NCBI GenBank assembly: GCA_003170655.1
Contig: PMYY01000205.1
Coordinates: 35,021 to 41,125, forward strand
From: Nitrospiraceae bacterium
GTDB lineage: Bacteria > Nitrospirota > Thermodesulfovibrionia > Thermodesulfovibrionales > Dissulfurispiraceae
Length of the DNA stretch: 6,105 nt
Direction of reading: 5' to 3'
In this document: one piece after another, positions 1-6,105 of the stretch
How the letters are laid out: every line of letters starts with the position of its first letter
How positions within the stretch are numbered: position 1 is the stretch's first letter
The notes under the pieces: model-generated
Seen by the model: the letters and a program-made list of their open reading frames with translations, nothing else
What the model was told of the DNA's origin: nothing
Database searches by the model: none
Program-made: the position numbers and the translations under genes

Positions 1-71
1 TAGCGCAGCCTGGCTAGCGCACTCGCTTGGGGTGCGAGAGGCCGTCCGTTCAAATCGGATCGCCCCGACCA
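1..71 (+). tRNA. tRNA-Pro (anticodon GGG), 5' end cut by window edge
   Basis: The window opens at what would be tRNA position 8, so the seven-base 5' acceptor strand is missing and should read CGGGGCG to match the 3' strand. The D stem is GCGC at 3-6 with GCGC at 17-20. The anticodon stem is CTCGC at 22-26 with GCGAG at 34-38, closing the loop TTGGGGT, which puts anticodon GGG at 29-31 followed by G37, as is usual for proline tRNAs. The T stem is GTCCG/CGGAT (44-48 and 56-60) around TTCAAAT. The 3' acceptor strand CGCCCCG is at 61-67, the discriminator A at 68, and CCA is encoded at 69-71. The anticodon reads CCC and CCU codons. The gene converges on the jet operon. tRNA 3' ends are common integration sites, but no second copy of this 3' end is visible in the window. 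Confidence 0.95.
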
Positions 72-75
72 ATTG

Positions 76-140
76 CCCTTTAAAATCAGAGGGATAGAAA
101 GGTGATTTTAGCCTCCACTCTACCTTTTGGTTTTAAAGGG
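76..140 (+). repeat. Nested, mutually exclusive inverted repeats downstream of the tRNA
   Basis: CCCTTTAAAA at 76-85 is a perfect inverted match to TTTTAAAGGG at 131-140, with AAAGGT (98-103) facing ACCTTT (122-127) inside it. A second perfect pair, TAAAATCA (81-88) and TGATTTTA (103-110), shares bases 81-85 with the outer stem and base 103 with the inner one, so the two folds cannot form together. No T-run follows the outer stem, so this is not a classical terminator. It could be a structured tRNA 3' trailer, a switch-like leader, or the remnant of a mobile element end. The pairing is seen directly; a role is not shown. Confidence 0.5.
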
Positions 141-168
141 ACTTTAAACAAGGTGCTTTGAGCCTTAC

Positions 169-219
169 AAAAGCCTGTTGCCGGAGTGTCAAAAACGCCC
201 CGGGCAAGAGGCTTTTTTT
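169..219 (+). terminator. Rho-independent terminator after the tRNA, possibly bidirectional
   Basis: The stem is GCCTGTTGCC (173-182) with GGCAAGAGGC (203-212), nine of ten pairs with one G-G mismatch. The loop is 20 bases and seven T residues follow at 213-219. AAAA at 169-172 extends the pairing into the T-run. On the plus strand this is a good terminator for the tRNA transcript. Read on the minus strand, the same stem is followed by only TTTTGT, so it might also stop the jet transcript coming from jetD, but less strongly. No better minus-strand terminator is visible between 220 and 328. Confidence 0.8.
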
Positions 220-328
220 CTGTACGGATGGGTTGTTTTTTGAGGCAGGGCTGGACGACGTGGTGCTTTTTCCCTGTTGTACGGTTTTCGTGTCCGAGCG
301 TTTGCTCAATATCGGTGCATAAGAAAGT
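220..328. other. Non-coding spacer between terminator and jetD stop
   Basis: I see no gene here. TGTACGG occurs twice in direct orientation (221-227 and 278-284), and a small GAGC/GCTC hairpin sits near 296-307. Neither is convincing as a regulatory element. The convergent arrangement means this is the 3' end of the jet transcript, so no promoter is expected for the flanking genes. Confidence 0.5.
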
Positions 329-1513
329 TCACTTACGTAGTAATTGCAGAATTTTGTTAAGAGCGAACTGATGGGTAATGCGTTCCTGCTCCAGCCGGTT
401 ACCGTCTTTCAGCGAGAGCAAGTACTGAAAAAGATTCGATTCTTCATTGGTAAGATGAGGAAGGGAATTAAAGGTCAGAACGGGACCGCGAACTCTGAAA
501 TTTCGAAAATGGTCGAATGTTTCAAAATCCATCATCAAGGATTTGGTCTGCGGAAAATAAGAGCGAAGAATAGAGAGGATATGAAAGCCGTGAGCGTCTA
601 TATCTCCCCAATAAATAATGTGTTTGTCGCTCAACCATTGGGCGTTGCCCAAGAGTTCTATTTGATAGCCGTTCCCAAATACAGCCATTGATTCTTTAAG
701 CTCGGGCAGGGTGAGAAAGTTCATTGCGTTGGAAAAGTTTGTTTTGTTTTCCATTACCAATACCAGTTTGCACCGAATATCTGCTTTATAAAATTCAGAC
801 TGTGGGATAGCGAGGTCTGCAATGCCTGAATAAAGGTGCTGGGCAAGATCACTATCCAAAATTCTCATTCTGATGAAGGGCTCGTAATATTTTAAATTGA
901 ATCTCTTTTCGAAATCGGACTCTGTTTTATTAATATAGCGCTCAATCAAAAAATCCAGGAGACTTTTCAGTAACCCCTTATTTTCTTCTACAAACTTGGT
1001 ATGGACTTCAATCGGCAACTCCCTTATATATATCATGGGTTTTGGATTCCCAACAAAATATTGACAGACAGCGACGAGGTCTTGCCACTTGGATGAATGA
1101 TCTATCACCTTCATAGGATTGTTTATAACCCAGTCTTTGAGCACCGGTAAGGCGTTGATAATAATTGAAACATTCTCTTTGAATTTGGTAAATTCTTTTT
1201 CTTTGTCGATGAACCTGAGGTAATCAGCTTCGTTCTCGAAGAGTATCTTTCGGGGGAAAAACTGCTTACCGATTTTCCTGTTGTTCACTTCGCTGTACTG
1301 AATTGTATATCCGTATCCAGCTGCTTCTTTGGAATGTTCTTTTAGTCTCTTTATAGACTCGGTTATATGAGAATACTTTTCTAACGTTTCACCTGGTCTG
1401 ATTTTCCCAAAGCGTATTTCCTTAGGGGAAAAAAGATCACCTTTAAGGAAAGCGATTAGAAAAGCTTCGTAGGCTTTCTCTGCCTGCTTTTTAATCTCAG
1501 CCGCAGTTATCAA
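329..1513 (-). CDS. jetD: Wadjet nuclease subunit JetD (DUF3322/DUF2220, Toprim)
   Basis: JetD is the DNA-cleaving subunit of Wadjet, related in fold to the topoisomerase VI A subunit and Spo11; it cuts circular DNA handled by JetABC. The protein is 394 residues, about the usual family length. Residues 1-160 resemble the N-terminal DUF3322 part. The stretch near 164-187 (RELPIEVHTKFVEEN) is a typical conserved link into DUF2220. The C-terminal Toprim domain shows the catalytic-type glutamate E255 in VMENKTNF and the D304-I-D306-A-H-G motif in YWGDIDAHGF, with further acidic residues at D329 and E331. A conserved-looking RLEQERI lies at 373-379. The start chosen is TTG at 1511-1513, because MITAAEIKK fits family N-termini. 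A CTG at 1523-1525 is a rival start (398 residues). The gene follows jetC by eight bases and is the last of the operon. Family assignment is from recognition of motifs, not a search. Confidence 0.93.
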   Translation of the reverse strand: MITAAEIKKQAEKAYEAFLIAFLKGDLFSPKEIRFGKIRPGETLEKYSHITESIKRLKEHSKEAAGYGYTIQYSEVNNRKIGKQFFPRKILFENEADYLRFIDKEKEFTKFKENVSIIINALPVLKDWVINNPMKVIDHSSKWQDLVAVCQYFVGNPKPMIYIRELPIEVHTKFVEENKGLLKSLLDFLIERYINKTESDFEKRFNLKYYEPFIRMRILDSDLAQHLYSGIADLAIPQSEFYKADIRCKLVLVMENKTNFSNAMNFLTLPELKESMAVFGNGYQIELLGNAQWLSDKHIIYWGDIDAHGFHILSILRSYFPQTKSLMMDFETFDHFRNFRVRGPVLTFNSLPHLTNEESNLFQYLLSLKDGNRLEQERITHQFALNKILQLLRK

Positions 1514-1521
1514 GCAGGTGC

Positions 1522-4500
1522 TCAGACTGTCTCTCCGACTTGAGTGAGATATTTTTGTTTTTCTATCTGATATTCATGCATTGTGAGATTTCTGACTACC
1601 GAGTTCCCTTCGGGTTCTTTATAAACGTAATGTACGGCGTTGACGTAATTTTCTATAATATTGATTTTCTGCAGGGGGGTGATTATGAGCAGTTGTAAGT
1701 TGAGCCTTTTGAATAGTTCAAGGCCATACCGGGTACTTTCATCGGAACCGCGCCCAAATGCTTCGTCTATTACAGCGAAGCGGAACGATCGGGACTTGAG
1801 CTGGTTCCATTCCAAGCCAAACTGGAATGCCAGTGCTGAAGCAAGGATAGTGTATGCCAGTTTCTCTCTTTCTCCGCCCGATTTACCGGAAGAATCGCTG
1901 TAGAAGTCCTTAACCGTGTCGTCTTCGGCATTCTTCTTGGCTGCCGAGAAGTCCAACCAGTTCCTGACATCGGTAACCTTGTTTGTCCAGGTGATGTCTA
2001 CTTGAGCGCCGCCGTTAAATCGATCCAGAATAGTCTTTACCCTCTCGAACTTCTGCTCGTTGAAGACATCAGTCTCTCCAATCGTATGTTCGATGCTCTC
2101 TCGTAACTGTATCTGGAACTGACGGATCTCTATGTCCTGAGAGTTATCGTGATTGATCTCTATATAGGTTCCGGCGTCGTATTCTATACCGCGTAAGGAC
2201 ATGTTGATCTTTCGTATTTTGGTCTTGATCTCGCTGACGTCTTTTTCCAGCGTATCTTTGAAGTTGGCCATATCCATGATTACCCCGTCATTTAACTGCT
2301 TTTTGAATTTCTCTTCAAGCTTCGGGAGATCGTCTTCCTCTATCCTTTTGAGAAATCCTCTGAACTCTCTGATTGCTTCAATAGAGGCATCGGCATCGAC
2401 AGTTTCAGCTGCGTAATTATTCTTGTAGTTCTGCATCCTTCTGATGAGGGACTCACTGAGTTTTTTCTCGTGCTTACTTTTCTCGGACTCAATGCCTTCA
2501 ATCCTTTGACGGGTATCAGTCTGTATATGAAAAATATTTCCGAGCGAAATAGGAGTCTCGGGCAAGTAAGCATTGAGTTTCGGGAAATGTTCTGCTTGTT
2601 CTGGTTCACTCAGCAATATTGTTATTCTTTCACACTCCAGTAATTGCTTTTTGTAAGTCTCCATCTCGTTCTTAAGCTTTCCCAGCTGGCGCTCCGCCTG
2701 ACTCCTTTTGTTTTCTGTGGCATCGACTTTGCCTTCGAGCATACGAAGTCGTTTCTTTAACTGGCTTAATTGGTCTGAACTTTTCTCAAGTCGTTCCCTT
2801 TCCTCCTGCCAGGAGGCTATTTCCTTTGCGTCTTCTTTCCAGTTGATTTGGGAAAAAGATGTGATGTTCAGCAGATCGTGCAGACAGAAATCCATTGTCT
2901 TGAGCTCATTTTTTCTGCCGTCTTGTTGTTCTATTTTCTTTCTGCAATCCTGAATATTCTTATTCAGTCGTTCTATCTCAAGTTCGAACGCCCTGATCTT
3001 TTCCGTATTGCTCCATCCCAAAACGTATGATTTCCTGTCGGAGAGGCTTCGCGTATCATCTTTCTCGTGCCTGTACTTGCTTCCTTTTATCTGCCCCTGT
3101 TTGGTTATAGCTTTGCTTTGAGTCTGAAATTCATCGATCGTCTCACAGCATGCAAAATCGTACCGTTCATTGATCTCATTTTGGATCCAGCTGAAAAATA
3201 GAGTGCCCGATTTAATTTCTATCTTGTGGCACAAGTAGTTCTCGGGAATCTTGCGTGCTGATAGCTTTGTGTCATCCGGCACCCTGTAGTAGACAAGACG
3301 GCCCTTAAGATCAGTTTTGTCGACATAGTTGCTCACTCTTCTGTACTGCCCTTCGGGGACGAGCAGGCTCAATCCCAAACTGTGCAGAACACGTTCTATA
3401 GCACCTTCCCATGCCGATTCTTTCTCGTTGACCTTCAAAAGTTCACCGACAAAAGGCAGGGTGGTCTCTTTTAGTTCCAACGCGTCAAGGAGCCTTGCGC
3501 GAAGTTTAATATTGGATTCGGGTATCTGCGTTTTCCTCTGTCTGAGCGAGTTGAGGTCTTCTTCGGCGGTTTTGCGCTTCTTTTTCAACTGATCTTCTTC
3601 GATAACGAGGTTGTCCCTGTCTATACCCAGTTGCTTTGATTCCCTGTCGATGTTGTCTCGAATCAATTGGGCTTCGGCTATAACCTTGGCGAATGTTTCT
3701 TCATTTTCCGCTTTCGGAAGTCCCACCTTTTGAGCCTTATCATGGAAAGCATCTGCCGTCTTTTGTTTCGTTTTTTTCTGTGTATCCAGCTTCTTTATCT
3801 CATCCTCTATCAGTTTGAGTTGACGGCCTTCTTTATTATTGTCTATCTCGATGCCGGCTTTTTGCATCTGCTCCCGCAGTTGCTCTAACTTTCTGTTGAA
3901 TTCATCAAGTTCCTGTTCTGTCTTGTCGGTCAAAGTCATACTATTTTGTAAAGATATTTTAAGGAGCTCAACTTGATGTTTAGCGATAAATACGGGCAAG
4001 ATCTCTTTGCAGAGCCTGAGTTCCCGGATCTCTGAATTAACTATCTCATAATCGTCTGCGTCCTTTACAATTGGCTGAAGCTGAGACATTTGCGCTTTAA
4101 CCCTCTGGACCGCTTCGTACGATTTTATGAGGTTGTCAAAGTTCTTTTTAAGTTCCTCCACTTGCGAGGCGGCATCGGATTTTTCGATCATGTGGTTGCG
4201 AACAAAATCATTAAGGCTGCCTACGGACTTCATCGAAACGGTCTGGTTGAAAAGCTCAAGTGCCTTCTCGGATTTTATCCCAAAAAGTCGCCTGAACCTG
4301 GAACTATATTCATGATACTGCTCGATAACATTCGTATCAGGCAGTGACTTCAGACGCTTCTTAAGCTTGGATAAGTCATTGCCAAAATCAGTGAAGTGCT
4401 CTTTGATGTTGAGATCTGACGTTGAAACGACAAAGAATCGTTTTACTTCCTTCTGGTCGATCGACTGGAATACCTGTGCGAGCGTTACGTGTCGAAGATA

Positions 4501-4887
4501 CCCCGCATTGTAAAAATGACCGAGTATCACAGAGTAATTACCGGGCTCTCGGAGAAATATCGGCTCAGACTTATTCGTCAGTTCATTTTTTAGACTCTTG
4601 TATCCACCCAGTACGTAAGATGCAGCAGTTCGTTCTCTGAGTTCCGCGCCCGCAGCCTTGTTATAGACGATCTTTCTGGGAGGAACCAAGAGAGTAATTA
4701 TGGCATCGGCAATAGTAGATTTGCCGGAACCGATATTACCTGTCAGAAGAGTGTTAGCACCACCAGAGTCAAGTTTCCAGATGCGCTGGGTAAACGTACC
4801 CCAGTTCAGCACCTCGAGCCGCCACAGCCTGAACCCGGCAGCGTTGTCGTCTGATATGAACTCAAGAGATTGTTCTGACATATTCAT
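1522..4887 (-). CDS. jetC: Wadjet SMC/MukB-like ATPase JetC (COG4913 type)
   Basis: JetC is the ATPase motor of the Wadjet complex. It dimerises through a hinge, binds JetA and JetB at its heads, and drives ATP-dependent DNA loop extrusion in the cytoplasm. The 1121-residue protein has a split ABC head. Walker A is G50NIGSGKST58 near the N-terminus. The signature is SGKSGGE at 1000-1006, and Walker B is FAVIDEAF at 1037-1044 with the catalytic-type pair D1041-E1042, followed by ITPLQKI in the switch region. Residues 240-455 and roughly 627-985 are rich in charged heptad-like sequence and should form the coiled-coil arms. The central globular part, about 460-625 (containing LPFVGELLKV and AWEGAIERVLHSLGLSLLVP), is the likely hinge. 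It is shorter than MukB (about 1490 residues), as expected for JetC. The first ATG is preferred because AAGGA stands eight bases before it; a second ATG lies two codons later. It overlaps the jetB end by 26 bases. Confidence 0.95.
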   Translation of the reverse strand: MNMSEQSLEFISDDNAAGFRLWRLEVLNWGTFTQRIWKLDSGGANTLLTGNIGSGKSTIADAIITLLVPPRKIVYNKAAGAELRERTAASYVLGGYKSLKNELTNKSEPIFLREPGNYSVILGHFYNAGYLRHVTLAQVFQSIDQKEVKRFFVVSTSDLNIKEHFTDFGNDLSKLKKRLKSLPDTNVIEQYHEYSSRFRRLFGIKSEKALELFNQTVSMKSVGSLNDFVRNHMIEKSDAASQVEELKKNFDNLIKSYEAVQRVKAQMSQLQPIVKDADDYEIVNSEIRELRLCKEILPVFIAKHQVELLKISLQNSMTLTDKTEQELDEFNRKLEQLREQMQKAGIEIDNNKEGRQLKLIEDEIKKLDTQKKTKQKTADAFHDKAQKVGLPKAENEETFAKVIAEAQLIRDNIDRESKQLGIDRDNLVIEEDQLKKKRKTAEEDLNSLRQRKTQIPESNIKLRARLLDALELKETTLPFVGELLKVNEKESAWEGAIERVLHSLGLSLLVPEGQYRRVSNYVDKTDLKGRLVYYRVPDDTKLSARKIPENYLCHKIEIKSGTLFFSWIQNEINERYDFACCETIDEFQTQSKAITKQGQIKGSKYRHEKDDTRSLSDRKSYVLGWSNTEKIRAFELEIERLNKNIQDCRKKIEQQDGRKNELKTMDFCLHDLLNITSFSQINWKEDAKEIASWQEERERLEKSSDQLSQLKKRLRMLEGKVDATENKRSQAERQLGKLKNEMETYKKQLLECERITILLSEPEQAEHFPKLNAYLPETPISLGNIFHIQTDTRQRIEGIESEKSKHEKKLSESLIRRMQNYKNNYAAETVDADASIEAIREFRGFLKRIEEDDLPKLEEKFKKQLNDGVIMDMANFKDTLEKDVSEIKTKIRKINMSLRGIEYDAGTYIEINHDNSQDIEIRQFQIQLRESIEHTIGETDVFNEQKFERVKTILDRFNGGAQVDITWTNKVTDVRNWLDFSAAKKNAEDDTVKDFYSDSSGKSGGEREKLAYTILASALAFQFGLEWNQLKSRSFRFAVIDEAFGRGSDESTRYGLELFKRLNLQLLIITPLQKINIIENYVNAVHYVYKEPEGNSVVRNLTMHEYQIEKQKYLTQVGETV
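1531..1536 (-). promoter_or_regulatory. Ribosome binding site GGAGAG for jetD, decides between two starts
   Basis: On the minus strand GGAGAG lies inside the last codons of jetC. It is five bases before a CTG at 1523-1525, which overlaps the jetC stop as CTGA, and seventeen bases before the TTG at 1511-1513. Spacing favours the rare CTG start, while family N-terminal sequence favours TTG. Either way jetD translation is probably coupled to jetC termination. Confidence 0.5.
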
Positions 4888-5446
4888 GGAGCTTTTCCTT
4901 CATTTTGGAGAGAATATCAGCCGAGATTTTGGCTTTCAAGATGCGCCTGACTTCAAAAAGGTCGTTCGTTTGATCGATGGGACGGAGAAAGCCATAATCA
5001 AGGGCCAGCTTGTTGATGTTGGCATCTATGCTGTTTATTATCCTGGTCTCATTTGTGCTGTCAGGGAGAAATATCCTCACCATTTCTTTGATTTCATTTC
5101 TGCTGATAATAAGCCTCATCGAATCTCCGCTCTGAGCATCAAACTCGTAGAGCCTCTCTACCAGCAGCGCGCACAAGAGCGTAACAGGATAACTGAGTTG
5201 TCTTTTTTCCACTAAGGACGGCATTTTCATTTTTATGTCATCGCCGATATCTTTCTGCCTAACAAAGGCAAATCCTTCTGACTCGTAGATAAGCAGCTCA
5301 AGCCCTATTATCTCAAGGTACCTTTTAATATCGACATGATAATTGATGACTTGGTTCCAGGTAACCGTGTCGTCGCTGTAAACGACTCCTTTAAGAAGAC
5401 GAATGATCACCGGGGCGTATGGCATTATGTTCTTTGTCTCTGTCAT
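4862..5446 (-). CDS. jetB: Wadjet MukE-like subunit JetB (DUF4194)
   Basis: JetB is the small winged-helix (KITE/MukE-like) subunit that binds the JetA kleisin and helps hold DNA in the JetABC complex. The protein is 194 residues, normal for the family. The N-terminal half carries the DUF4194-like pattern LLKGVVYSDD...W (17-30), then YLEIIGLELLIYESEGFAFV (43-62) and a helix YPVTLLCALLVERLYEF (86-102). The second half (about 110-172) looks like another winged-helix unit, containing RNEIKEMVRIFLP and LALDYGFLRPI and ending in LFEVRRILKAKI. A charged helix closes the protein. The ATG at 5444-5446 overlaps the jetA stop as ATGA, which implies translational coupling; only a weak AGG lies upstream. 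Its 3' end overlaps jetC by 26 bases. Position between jetA and jetC supports the assignment, which rests on pattern recognition since MukE-like proteins diverge strongly. Confidence 0.9.
   Translation of the reverse strand: MTETKNIMPYAPVIIRLLKGVVYSDDTVTWNQVINYHVDIKRYLEIIGLELLIYESEGFAFVRQKDIGDDIKMKMPSLVEKRQLSYPVTLLCALLVERLYEFDAQSGDSMRLIISRNEIKEMVRIFLPDSTNETRIINSIDANINKLALDYGFLRPIDQTNDLFEVRRILKAKISADILSKMKEKLHEYVRTIS
4896..4900 (-). promoter_or_regulatory. Ribosome binding site AAGGA for jetC inside jetB
   Basis: AAGGA on the minus strand stands eight bases before the ATG at 4885-4887 and about fourteen before the next in-frame ATG at 4879-4881, so it selects the first. It lies within the last codons of jetB, so jetC is read before jetB ends. 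Confidence 0.65.
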
Positions 5447-6105
5447 GTCGTATAAATTACCTGTGGTGTTTCCACGGTAAATCGTTTTCCTGTTTCCTTG
5501 TTGGTGATGCTTAATATTTCAACCTCAGTTTCGTTTATACAGGCTCTATCATCTTTACTTGCCAGATCGAGGTAGGCGAGAATTTCAGAAAGCCCTTTTT
5601 CTATGGGATACGCATCACTGATCTGCTTGAGTGTAACCTGAGAATGGGCCATTAACAGGGTCCGTATCCTCGTTAGCAATTCTTCAGGATCGACATAATG
5701 TTGGCTATAGAGGTCTTCCAGGCAACGGCTGTCTACGATACTTTCATCTCCCTCTTCAAACTTGTCCAGTGAAACCTTCAAGTTTCTTGGGATATCCCAA
5801 AGAGGGCGGTCCATTATAAGGTCTACTGACGGCCTTGTCTCGATCTCAAAAAAATTCTTCTCAGTCGGTGGAGAGTCCCTCAACTGAATGGCAAGGGCTT
5901 TAATTTGTCTGGTTAGCTCGATTATCCGTTTGTTCTCCATAAGGAGCTGGTCGTCCACGAATTTCCTGAGCTGTTCCACCAGCACGTGGTTAGTCCTGTT
6001 GACCTTGCCGGCTTCCTCAGCAAGAGCAAAGCGGAGTCTCCTTAGAAACTCGTCTTCACTTTGATTCATCAGGCTGGGCAGGTTGCAGGCAGTTTCTATT
6101 AAATC
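5443..6105 (-). CDS. jetA: Wadjet MukF-like kleisin JetA (DUF3375), C-terminal part only
   Basis: JetA is the kleisin-like subunit that bridges the JetC heads and carries JetB. Only the C-terminal 220 residues are in the window; the family is usually about 480. The frame stays open through the right edge, reading DLIETACNLPSL before the Met at 6067-6069. That Met has no ribosome binding site in front and is probably internal. The visible part begins with a charged helical stretch (FLRRLRFALAEEAGKV and onward), then RPLWDIPRNL, a winged-helix-like segment around LLTRIRTLLMAHSQVTLKQI, and the family-like AYPIEKGLSEILAYLDLA. The end, RFTVETPQVIYTT, resembles the closing strand of DUF3375 proteins. 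The stop TGA overlaps the jetB start as ATGA. The promoter and N-terminal domain lie beyond the window. The identification leans partly on operon position before jetB and jetC. Confidence 0.88.
   Translation of the reverse strand, partial: DLIETACNLPSLMNQSEDEFLRRLRFALAEEAGKVNRTNHVLVEQLRKFVDDQLLMENKRIIELTRQIKALAIQLRDSPPTEKNFFEIETRPSVDLIMDRPLWDIPRNLKVSLDKFEEGDESIVDSRCLEDLYSQHYVDPEELLTRIRTLLMAHSQVTLKQISDAYPIEKGLSEILAYLDLASKDDRACINETEVEILSITNKETGKRFTVETPQVIYTT

Noticed and set aside
221..284. Direct repeat TGTACGG, 57 bases apart
   Set aside because: Only seven bases with unlike flanks; expected by chance often enough and not placed like an attachment site or operator.
186..371. Plus-strand open frame of 61 codons starting at a GTG
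   Set aside because: It starts within the terminator stem-loop, has no ribosome binding site and runs into the jetD end; its product is low-complexity and Cys/Phe-rich with no recognisable pattern.
344..691. Plus-strand frame of 115 codons opposite the jetD C-terminus
   Set aside because: It lies wholly antisense to the conserved Toprim region and has no recognisable domain; it is a shadow of jetD.
1522..4887. JetC as a chromosomal MukB or an SbcC/Rad50 nuclease partner
   Set aside because: It is shorter than MukB, and the neighbours are a DUF3375-like, a DUF4194-like and a Toprim DUF2220-like gene rather than mukF/mukE or an SbcD nuclease.
4700..5215. Plus-strand frame of 171 codons across the jetC/jetB junction
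   Set aside because: Antisense to the Walker A region of jetC and most of jetB, both clearly coding; no family resemblance.

Overview
The window holds most of a Wadjet anti-plasmid defence operon (jetABCD), read right to left on the minus strand, facing a partial tRNA-Pro gene on the plus strand at the left edge. The organism is bacterial but cannot be named from this stretch. Base composition is moderate, with no strong AT or GC skew by eye. The tRNA encodes its own CCA. The four protein genes are packed with overlapping ends.

Layout from left to right. Bases 1-71 are a tRNA-Pro with anticodon GGG, lacking only the 5' acceptor strand, which lies off the window. Bases 72-328 are non-coding. 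They hold two mutually exclusive inverted repeats (76-140) and a strong rho-independent-type terminator (169-219), and I see no gene there. Then, all on the minus strand, come jetD (329-1513, Toprim nuclease subunit), jetC (1522-4887, SMC-like ATPase), jetB (4862-5446, MukE-like subunit) and jetA (5443-6105, MukF-like kleisin). JetA is cut by the right edge, so only its C-terminal 220 residues are seen. The operon promoter must lie beyond 6105.

How the genes work together. In characterised Wadjet systems, JetA, JetB and JetC form a condensin-like complex related to MukFEB. It uses ATP to extrude DNA loops and recognises small closed circular DNA. JetD, a topoisomerase VI-A/Spo11-like Toprim protein, then cuts that DNA, which removes plasmids. 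The gene order A-B-C-D and the families seen (DUF3375-like, DUF4194-like, COG4913-like, DUF3322/DUF2220-like) fit the type I arrangement. The ATPase motifs of JetC and the acidic Toprim residues of JetD are intact, so the visible part looks functional. This is a known class of system rather than a new one. The less ordinary points are its position against a tRNA gene, a non-ATG start for jetD with two competing candidates, and the structured spacer after the tRNA.
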